Origin: Candidatus Bipolaricaulota bacterium
GTDB taxonomy: Bacteria; Bipolaricaulota; Bipolaricaulia; RBG-16-55-9; DRXL01
NCBI GenBank assembly: GCA_938091745.1
Contig: CALLJK010000004.1
Span: forward strand, 1-43,845
DNA length: 43,845 nt
Direction of reading: 5' to 3'
The notes under the pieces are model-generated. The model ran no database searches and was not told where the DNA came from. It worked only from the letters and a program-made list of their open reading frames with translations. Numbering within the stretch: position 1 is the first letter of the stretch; every line of letters starts with the position of its first letter. Of the stretch, positions 38,240 through 43,845 are shown piece by piece. The translations under genes were made by a program, and so were the position numbers.

Positions 38240-41200
38240 TTGAAGTTGAGCAAGGCTCCGAACATGCGGACGGCAATTATCGCGCTTATTGCGTTTCTTG
38301 TCTTAGCGAGCGGAGTGACGGCGCTGGGCGCGGAGATCAAAGTCACTGATACAGCCAGCTTGCGCGCCTGCGTCTCAGGAAACCCCATCCCTGGTGTTGT
38401 CAGCAGCAGCCCTGACGTGGGGCGGACCGCTGGTCCCGGCGATACCTGCGTCATCTTCGACGGTGTCTATGAGCTTGGTAGCACACCCCTAGTCGTGAGC
38501 GTGGAGAACCTGATCGTGCGCTCGATGAACGGCGCCACGGCCACGATAATCCAGGGCGAGTACGACGGCGCGCTGATCAGCATCATCGTGCGCGGCGTCA
38601 CCTTCGGCGGCCCGGCGCCTGACCAGGGCGTGACCGTCACGAACAGAGACACTGCCAACGGCATCGCCCTCTGCGTCACCGACGACCGGACGCCGGCTGC
38701 TACTGAGACACCTTGTAATGTGCCGGAAAATGATGGACTGGGAGATGTAGACATCATCCCTGAGACTGGTGCCGATGACGACTTTGTCATCACGCCGGTG
38801 GGGGCGCAAGGGGCGAGCGAGAACATCACGATCCAGAACAACCGCTTCGTCAACAACGGCGAAGAGGGCGTGGTCTTCACCTACAACGTCCTGACGGCCA
38901 TCGACACCATCCGCGTTCTGTATAACGAGTTCCGGCAGAACGGCGGCGAGGGCTTGGTCTTCGGCCACGGTACCGGCGCTATCGGCCGCCGCGGCCTCGA
39001 CCGCAACGTCGCCATCGAGGGCAACATCTTCGACCGCAACGTCCAAGATAATGATAATAACTTGATAAATAGCTCTCCCGGTCTGCCGGGTTCCCCAGCA
39101 GACTGCGATGCTGTCGTCCCCGACGTGCGCCAGGCGGCGATCCGCTTCTGCAACTCCGGCACAATCGAGCAGGTCGCGATTCTCAATAACACGATCCTGC
39201 TCACCGGCGGTCCGCAGACGGTAGATACTACCCGGGCCGATGGCATCCTCTTCGACATCGGGATCATCGAGATCCGAGATCTCTTGATTGACAGCAACGT
39301 CATCCACCAGAACACTCGCAACGGCATCAAGTTCGACTATGTTGGTCGGTTGGGCGAGAACGTCGTCATCAGCAACAACCGCAAGGGCGCCCAGGGGATC
39401 ACCCAGAACGGCCCGGCTCCAACGTTGCTCCCCGATGAGGGCAACGGCATCTACATCACCAGCCGGGTCACGGAGGTCCGCGGCGTCCGGTTCGTCAACA
39501 ACGTCATCAACGGCAACCGCGGCCAGTACCGCGATGAACAAGATACGGATGGTACTCCTGGTGCATACTTGCCCAGTGATGATGATGATGACGGTCTGCG
39601 CTACAAGCCGTGCCGCGACGGCAACGGCATCAGCATGGAGAACTCAGGGCGCGTCGAGGACGTCGTCTGGGACAGCAACGACTTCCGCCAGAACTTCAAC
39701 AACGGCGTCTGCATCTCCAACCGGGGCGACTTCACGCGCTCCCAGGTGCTCAACAACAAGTTCCACAACAACGGCTTCGGCGAGCCGATCGCTTCTGGTG
39801 CTAGTCGCCAAGCGCCCTACGGCGACGGCTTCGGGGTCTACCATGACTTCACTATCGTCAACCCTGGCATCGCCGCGGTGACTCTGCCATCGGTGGACGG
39901 CTTCCGCATCGAGAACATCACCTTCTCCGGCAACGACTACCGCGAGAACGGCCACTTCTACGAGCAATTCGATATAGACGACGATGGAGACGGCGGCACG
40001 TACTTTGGCTTTGGGTTCTGCGTCTTCCTGCGCACTGAGCGCCAGGAGATCTCCAGGATCACCTTCGAGAACGAGATCTGCAAGAAGAACCGGCTGGGCG
40101 GCTATCGCCTCGAGACCGACACCGATTCCGTAGGCGTCCGCAGCGGCGACATCCGCGAGATCTCCTACACCAACGTCCAGGCCATCGAGTCCGCCGGTGA
40201 CCCAACCCGGGGCGGCATCGGCGCAAACGGCGCTGGCGCTGCTGGCCCGACTGTCGAGGTCAACGATAACGGCGACGGCATCGCACACATCACCGATAAC
40301 GGCGACATCGCCAATATCAGAGTGACCAACGTCGAGGCCAGCAACAACGGCGGCGCCGGGTTGCGCCTCGAGTCCGATGCCACGGGCAAGAGCGCAGCCA
40401 CCGATATCGGCGATGGCACCACGCTGACCCGCGCGGGCGATCTCAGCGAGATCGCCATCAAGGACAGCACGTTCAACTTCAACGGCGATCGCTCGGCGCT
40501 GGGCAGCGGCAACGGCATCACCATCCGCACCGCCCAGGACGGCTCGATCCGCAACGTCACCATCGATCCGACGGAAGCGTCGTCCAACAACGATCACGGC
40601 GCTCTCGTCGCGGCCAGCCGCAACGTCAGCAATGTGAAGGTCGAGAACTCTAAGTTCGAGTCCAATGACCGCAACCGCGACACCGTCGGCGACGGCGTCC
40701 AAGTGACGGCCAACGAAGATCTCAGCCAGATCGTCGTCAACAGCGTGACCGCCAATAACAACTACGGCGGCATCCGCGTCGGCGCCGCGGGACGCCAGAT
40801 CGCCCAGAACGTGATGGTCGAGAACTGCACGGCCAACGATAACGTCAAGGAGGGCGTCTCGCTCTTTGCCGGCAGAGACCTGATCACCGGCAAGGTGAAC
40901 AAGAACAAGCTCTCCGGCAACGGCATCGGCGTCTACATCGAGGCTGTGCAGCGCGGCACCGATCTCTCCGTGACGGACAACAAGATCGTGGGCAAGAACG
41001 GCACGGGCACGGGCATCCAGCTCAAGGCCACCAACACCACGATCACCGGCAACGACGTGCGCAACAACGCCGTCGGGATCTTGGTGCACAAGGCCGCCGG
41101 CTCCAAGGCCAATAACAACAACATCGCCCGCAACGAGAAATACGGCGTGGATGCCTCGGCGCTCGCTCCGGGCGAGGAGTTCGACGCCACCAACAACTGG

Positions 41201-42487
41201 TGGGGCGAGCCTTCCGGCCCGAAAGCCGCTGACAATCCGGGCGGCATCGGCGATCGAGTCAGCCAGAAGGTCAGGTATCGGCCGTTCTTGAATGAGCCGG
41301 CCGTCGAGACCGCGACCGACTTCGTCGTCGAGTCGTTGACAGCCGATAAGACCGACGTCGCCGTCGGCGATTCCGTGACGTTCGCCTTCTCCATCAAGAA
41401 CAACGGGCTAGAAGAGGGCACCCAGACGGTGCAGTTCATCATCAGGGACGGCCTGGGCAACGTCGTCCTGCAGACGAGCAAGCAGATCACGGTCAACCCG
41501 CAGGGCAGCCGGCAGGATAACTTCAGCTTCATCTTCCAGACGCCCGGCGAGTACACCGTGACCGTGACGGCGCAGCCCTCGGGCAGCACCAGGAGCGTCA
41601 AGGTCGCCGTCGCCGGTGCGGCGGCGTGCCTGCCGTTTGCTCTGGACACCAACAAGAACAAGGTCCTCGACGACGCGGAGATCATCACCGCGATCGATCT
41701 GTGGGTCAAGAACGGCGACGTCCCCGGCTGCAGCCCACCCATGAAGATCAGCGATACTCAGATCATCCAGCTGATCGACCTGTGGGTCAAGGGCAGCCAG
41801 CTGACTGTCCCGTTGGGCGGCAAAGTAACGTCTCTGAGCGCGAACCTGAGCGTGGCGAGCGCTTTCGCCACGCTCGGGGCTTCGGTCCGCACCGTCCGCC
41901 CCGGCGAGTCCTTCACCGTCACGGTGAGCGTTGACGCCAAGGACGGCATCAGCGGGCTGCTGCTGGCGCAGAGCCTGCCTGCGGGCTGGACGGTCCGCCC
42001 CGTCGAGATGAACGGCGCGTACTTCAAGGCCTCTGAGAACAAGTGGCTCTGGCTCAACGCCAAGGGCACCGTCTCTCTGAGCTATGAAGTGACCGTGCCG
42101 GCCAACGCCCAGCCCGGCGTCTACACGATTGCCGGTCGGGCCAAGGCCGCCGTCCCCAGCATCGAGACGGAGCTGGCCCCGATGACCGTCGAAGTGCTCG
42201 GTGCGCCAGTAGCGTTGGCTGTGAAGAGCATCACGCTCAGCCAGACGCCGGTGCGCTCCGGCGGCGCGTACTTCGTCGTGGAGGGCGTCGGGATCGCCCA
42301 GACGACCGTGCGCGTCTTCAGCCTGACGGGCAAGCTCGTCTTCAACCAGACAGCCCAGGGCAACCTCGTGCCCTTCTCGGTCGCTTCGGAGCTGGCCAAC
42401 GGCGTCTATCTGTATGTTGTCACAGTCCAGGGTGCCGACGGCCAGACAGTCACGAGCAAGATCGAGAAGTTGGTCGTACTGAGATAG
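38240..42487 (+). CDS. Large beta-helix surface protein with CARDB-like, dockerin-like and T9SS-like domains
   Basis: A 1,415-residue exported protein. TTG 38240 was chosen because AAGGAGG lies six bases upstream and a signal peptide follows (about 1-31). Residues about 80-1000 form a right-handed parallel beta-helix of many Asn/Gly-rich turns (NNRFVNNGEEGV, NNTIL, NNWWGEPSGP at its end), as in NosD and pectate-lyase folds. Next come a CARDB-like domain (about 1015-1125), a dockerin-like pair of EF-hand segments (LDTNKNKVLDDAEI near 1135 and ISDTQIIQLIDLWV), a DUF11/NEW3-like domain (about 1210-1320) and a sorting-like C-terminus (VRVFSLTGKLVFNQ...GVYLYVV...KLVVLR). It may bind or cut polysaccharide; no catalytic residues could be assigned. 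Asn codons AAC are used heavily, as in the S-layer-like gene. Confidence 0.8.
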   Translation: MKLSKAPNMRTAIIALIAFLVLASGVTALGAEIKVTDTASLRACVSGNPIPGVVSSSPDVGRTAGPGDTCVIFDGVYELGSTPLVVSVENLIVRSMNGATATIIQGEYDGALISIIVRGVTFGGPAPDQGVTVTNRDTANGIALCVTDDRTPAATETPCNVPENDGLGDVDIIPETGADDDFVITPVGAQGASENITIQNNRFVNNGEEGVVFTYNVLTAIDTIRVLYNEFRQNGGEGLVFGHGTGAIGRRGLDRNVAIEGNIFDRNVQDNDNNLINSSPGLPGSPADCDAVVPDVRQAAIRFCNSGTIEQVAILNNTILLTGGPQTVDTTRADGILFDIGIIEIRDLLIDSNVIHQNTRNGIKFDYVGRLGENVVISNNRKGAQGITQNGPAPTLLPDEGNGIYITSRVTEVRGVRFVNNVINGNRGQYRDEQDTDGTPGAYLPSDDDDDGLRYKPCRDGNGISMENSGRVEDVVWDSNDFRQNFNNGVCISNRGDFTRSQVLNNKFHNNGFGEPIASGASRQAPYGDGFGVYHDFTIVNPGIAAVTLPSVDGFRIENITFSGNDYRENGHFYEQFDIDDDGDGGTYFGFGFCVFLRTERQEISRITFENEICKKNRLGGYRLETDTDSVGVRSGDIREISYTNVQAIESAGDPTRGGIGANGAGAAGPTVEVNDNGDGIAHITDNGDIANIRVTNVEASNNGGAGLRLESDATGKSAATDIGDGTTLTRAGDLSEIAIKDSTFNFNGDRSALGSGNGITIRTAQDGSIRNVTIDPTEASSNNDHGALVAASRNVSNVKVENSKFESNDRNRDTVGDGVQVTANEDLSQIVVNSVTANNNYGGIRVGAAGRQIAQNVMVENCTANDNVKEGVSLFAGRDLITGKVNKNKLSGNGIGVYIEAVQRGTDLSVTDNKIVGKNGTGTGIQLKATNTTITGNDVRNNAVGILVHKAAGSKANNNNIARNEKYGVDASALAPGEEFDATNNWWGEPSGPKAADNPGGIGDRVSQKVRYRPFLNEPAVETATDFVVESLTADKTDVAVGDSVTFAFSIKNNGLEEGTQTVQFIIRDGLGNVVLQTSKQITVNPQGSRQDNFSFIFQTPGEYTVTVTAQPSGSTRSVKVAVAGAAACLPFALDTNKNKVLDDAEIITAIDLWVKNGDVPGCSPPMKISDTQIIQLIDLWVKGSQLTVPLGGKVTSLSANLSVASAFATLGASVRTVRPGESFTVTVSVDAKDGISGLLLAQSLPAGWTVRPVEMNGAYFKASENKWLWLNAKGTVSLSYEVTVPANAQPGVYTIAGRAKAAVPSIETELAPMTVEVLGAPVALAVKSITLSQTPVRSGGAYFVVEGVGIAQTTVRVFSLTGKLVFNQTAQGNLVPFSVASELANGVYLYVVTVQGADGQTVTSKIEKLVVLR

Positions 42488-42515
42488 TCATATCAACAAA
42501 AGAAGCGGAAGTGGC

Positions 42516-42562
42516 GCGCCCCTGCGGGAGCGATCCCGCGGGGGCGCTTGTGTTTTTGTTTT
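42516..42562 (+). terminator. Strong intrinsic terminator of the surface-protein locus
   Basis: GCGCCCCTGCGGGA (42516-42529), loop GCGA, TCCCGCGGGGGCGC (42534-42547): 14 pairs, then a T-rich tract (TTGTGTTTTTGTTTTTT). A classic Rho-independent terminator 30 bases after the stop of the beta-helix gene. Confidence 0.92.
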
Positions 42563-42563
42563 T

Positions 42564-42643
42564 TGACCTAACCCCCGGCCCCTTCCCGACACGGGAAGGG
42601 GGGCCTCCCCTCCCGCTTGAGGGGAAGGGCCGGGGGAGAGGTC
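42564..42643. repeat. Family D GC-rich palindromic element, copy 2
   Basis: GACCTAACCCCCGGCCCCTTCCC-GACAC-GGGAAGGGG then CCTCCCCTCCC...GGGGAAGGGCCGGGGGAGAGGTC (each part under 20 bases in its arms). Its two ends, GACCT and AGGTC, are inverted. It is joined directly to a family B copy. Confidence 0.8.
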
Positions 42644-42730
42644 GAATCACGGAAGGCGCGGAGAAGCTCAGAAAGCACGGAAGATGCTTTCTGTGCCCTC
42701 CGTGGCGCTTTCCGTGCCTTCCGTGATTCA
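42644..42730. repeat. Family B palindromic element, copy 3
   Basis: GAATCACGGAAGGCGCGGAG at the left and CGTGCCTTCCGTGATTC at the right, with AGAAAGCACGGAAGATGCTTTCT as an inner hairpin. It follows family D copy 2 with no gap and ends three bases before a promoter. Confidence 0.8.
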
Positions 42731-42732
42731 GC

Positions 42733-42761
42733 TTGACCCTCAGGAGCTGAAGGGCTATACT
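42733..42761 (+). promoter_or_regulatory. Promoter of the small membrane protein pair
   Basis: TTGACC (42733-42738), 17 bases, TATACT (42756-42761). The expected start near 42768 is only about three bases before the ATG at 42771. Confidence 0.7.
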
Positions 42762-42770
42762 GAAGCCATC

Positions 42771-42956
42771 ATGGAACGCCGTCGCGTGGTCGGGGAGAAG
42801 CTCATCGACTTGGGCAATATCACCGCGGGCGCTCTCATCTTCGGGCAAGCCCTCTCCGCGGAGCAGCTCTCCGGCCTCTGGTTGATAGTGGGCGTGCTGG
42901 TTATGGCGTGTCTGTATTGGGTAGGAGTAGTGATCATTCCCAAGGAGGCACGATGA
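42771..42956 (+). CDS. Small two-helix membrane protein of unknown function
   Basis: A 61-residue protein: basic N-terminus MERRRVVGEKLIDL, a first hydrophobic stretch (about residues 15-28, NITAGALIFGQAL), a polar turn AEQLSG and a second helix (about 36-55, LWLIVGVLVMACLYWVGVVI), ending IPKEAR. It should sit in the inner membrane with both ends inside. No recognised family; similar small proteins are annotated as hypothetical. The start is set by the promoter just upstream. Its stop overlaps the next start (ATGA), and an AAGGAGG inside its end serves the next gene. Confidence 0.65.
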   Translation: MERRRVVGEKLIDLGNITAGALIFGQALSAEQLSGLWLIVGVLVMACLYWVGVVIIPKEAR

Positions 42957-43051
42957 ATTTCGTCTGGTTCTTGTTGGGAGTATTGGGGGTAGCGTTGTCG
43001 GTGGCGCTTTTTGCCTGGCTGAGCACGCGCCCTACTGTGAAGCGTCTCTAG
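42953..43051 (+). CDS. 32-residue single-helix membrane microprotein
   Basis: MNFVWFLLGVLGVALSVALF then AWLSTRPTVKRL: one membrane helix (about residues 3-23) and a basic tail. It has a very good ribosome-binding site (AAGGAGG, five to six bases before ATG) and overlaps the previous gene by four bases, so it is almost surely translated. Its last base touches a family B repeat. Such pairs often regulate or assemble with a larger membrane protein; here no partner is evident. Confidence 0.65.
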   Translation: MNFVWFLLGVLGVALSVALFAWLSTRPTVKRL

Positions 43052-43128
43052 AATCACGGACGGCACGGAATCGCCACAGAAAGCACGGGAGATTTTTCCC
43101 GTGGCTTGTTCTGTGCGTTCCGTGATTC
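43051..43128. repeat. Family B palindromic element, copy 4
   Basis: GAATCACGGACGGCACGG at the left, CCACAGAAAGCACGGGAGA inside, and TCTGTGCGTTCCGTGATTC at the right. It follows the stop of the microprotein directly and could act as a terminator. Confidence 0.8.
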
Positions 43129-43135
43129 AATGCTC

Positions 43136-43164
43136 TTGCACCGGCGGAGCAAGCAGGGTAGGAT
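43136..43164 (+). promoter_or_regulatory. Promoter of the coiled-coil gene
   Basis: TTGCAC (43136-43141), 17 bases, TAGGAT (43159-43164). The expected start near 43171 is about three bases before the ATG at 43174, so the message is close to leaderless. Confidence 0.6.
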
Positions 43165-43173
43165 AGAGGCGCT

Positions 43174-43794
43174 ATGATCAATTGGATCGCGGAGGCGACC
43201 AAGCGTGTGCTTCTGCCGGAGTTGCAGAAGATGAGCGCCCAGCTGGGAGAACTCTCCCAGCGTGTGGGCGACCTCAACGATCATCTGGTGCGGCTCGACC
43301 AGCGTGTCGACCAGACCAACGCGCGGATTGACCAGACCAATGCGCGCATCGATGCGGTGCGCAGAGAGCTACTGGACCGGCTGGGCCAAACCGATGCGCG
43401 CATCGATCAGACGAATGCGCGGATTGATCAGATGAACGGGCGCATCGATCAGACGAACGCGCGGATCGATGCGGTGCGCGATGAGCTGGTTGGTCGCATA
43501 GATGCGGTACATGGTGGGTTGGTCAATCGTATTGATGAGGTGCGGCGGGAGTTGGTCGAGCTGCTCACGAGCACGCGCGCGGAGCTGCGCGCTGAGATCG
43601 CCAAGAACACTGAGCGCATCGATAGCACCAACGCGCGCATTGATCAGCTGGACACCCGGCTGAGCGAGCGGATTGACGAGGTAGTGCTTGATCTGGGGAA
43701 GATTCACGATGCGTTAGTGCGGCGAGAGGACTACGATCGGCTGCGGGAGCAGGTGCAGGAGCTGGAGAAGAAGGTCGCGACGCTGCTGCGCTAG
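43174..43794 (+). CDS. Coiled-coil protein made of seven-residue repeats
   Basis: A 206-residue protein. After a short N-terminal region (MINWIAEATKRVLLPELQ) almost the whole chain is heptads, with the unit RIDQTNA or close variants (RIDAVRR, RIDQMNG, RIDEVRR) repeated about ten times between residues 40 and 125, then a second coiled-coil stretch to the end. Hydrophobic Ile/Leu and Asn positions recur every seven residues, which predicts a long parallel coiled coil. No membrane segment or signal peptide is visible. The 21-base DNA repeats could change in number by slippage. Function unknown; possible roles are structural or as a tether. Confidence 0.7.
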   Translation: MINWIAEATKRVLLPELQKMSAQLGELSQRVGDLNDHLVRLDQRVDQTNARIDQTNARIDAVRRELLDRLGQTDARIDQTNARIDQMNGRIDQTNARIDAVRDELVGRIDAVHGGLVNRIDEVRRELVELLTSTRAELRAEIAKNTERIDSTNARIDQLDTRLSERIDEVVLDLGKIHDALVRREDYDRLREQVQELEKKVATLLR

Positions 43795-43810
43795 CCTACT
43801 TGTGTTTTTG

Positions 43811-43845
43811 ACCTAACCCCCTGCCCCCTTCCCGACACGGGAAGG
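43811..43845. repeat. Family D GC-rich palindromic element, copy 3 (cut by the window end)
   Basis: GACCTAACCCCCTGCCCCC then TTCCCGACACGGGAAGG. The preceding TTGTGTTTTT also matches the sequence before copy 2, so the shared unit may begin in the T-rich tract. Confidence 0.7.

Noticed and set aside
1-43845. CRISPR array, insertion-sequence transposase, phage genes or rRNA
   Set aside because: I looked for evenly spaced direct repeats, DDE transposase motifs, phage structural genes and rRNA signatures and saw none. The repeats found are dispersed palindromes, not arrays.

Overview
The window (43,845 bp, moderately GC-rich) looks like a chromosomal segment of an uncultured, anaerobic, diderm bacterium. 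Diderm is inferred from lipoproteins, a PorV/PorQ-like outer-membrane barrel and two surface proteins with type IX-like C-terminal domains. Anaerobic or energy-limited life is inferred from a sodium-pumping decarboxylase, acyl-CoA dehydrogenases, a proton-translocating transhydrogenase and a MenA-like prenyltransferase. The gene mix would suit a deep-branching phylum such as Bipolaricaulota (OP1/Acetothermia), but no phylogenetic marker here proves that. The length is close to a fosmid insert.

Layout. (1) 1-3,000: a MATE/ANKH-like exporter, three tRNA genes (Ser-CGA, Arg-CCG, Ser-GCT), a hicBA pair whose HicA lacks the usual catalytic His, and a small lipoprotein. (2) 3,040-6,650: a strong promoter, a ~150-nt structured leader that hides the Shine-Dalgarno (SD) sequence, a four-gene overlapping operon for a metal or oxyanion ABC importer plus a THEP1-like NTPase, then tRNA-Ser(TGA). 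(3) 6,680-12,560: an unusual membrane-bound winged-helix regulator, a cluster of secreted cupredoxins with a CHRD protein, a secreted hydrolase and glutaryl-CoA dehydrogenase. (4) 12,640-18,400, mostly minus strand: a four-subunit biotin-dependent Na+ decarboxylase (including a 44-aa gamma-type subunit), two unknown exported proteins and an IVD/LCAD-type acyl-CoA dehydrogenase. (5) 18,500-23,430, minus strand: pntAA-pntAB-pntB, a CPBP protease, a MenA-like enzyme and a cupin. (6) 23,500-33,400, plus strand: a DUF3105 protein, argS, ftsY, vapBC, nnr, tatD, nfo, transaldolase, an MNT-HEPN pair and a transketolase C-half, nearly all overlapping or tightly spaced. (7) 33,400-42,560: a surface-protein locus with tandem promoters, an S-layer-like repeat protein, a PorV-like barrel and a beta-helix/dockerin-like protein, closed by a strong terminator. 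(8) 42,560-end: repeats, two tiny membrane proteins and a heptad-repeat coiled coil.

The most striking feature is the repeat content. Four families of palindromic elements fill the gaps between genes. Family A (six copies) sits exactly against tRNA ends and stop codons, supplies the last codons of one gene, and is inserted in frame inside argS, read in the same frame, in the manner of Rickettsia palindromic elements. Other noteworthy points are the putative glutaconyl-CoA decarboxylation module, the riboswitch-like leader, toxin-antitoxin pairs translationally coupled to housekeeping genes, the T9SS-like surface locus, and several promoters placed so close to start codons that the messages should be leaderless.
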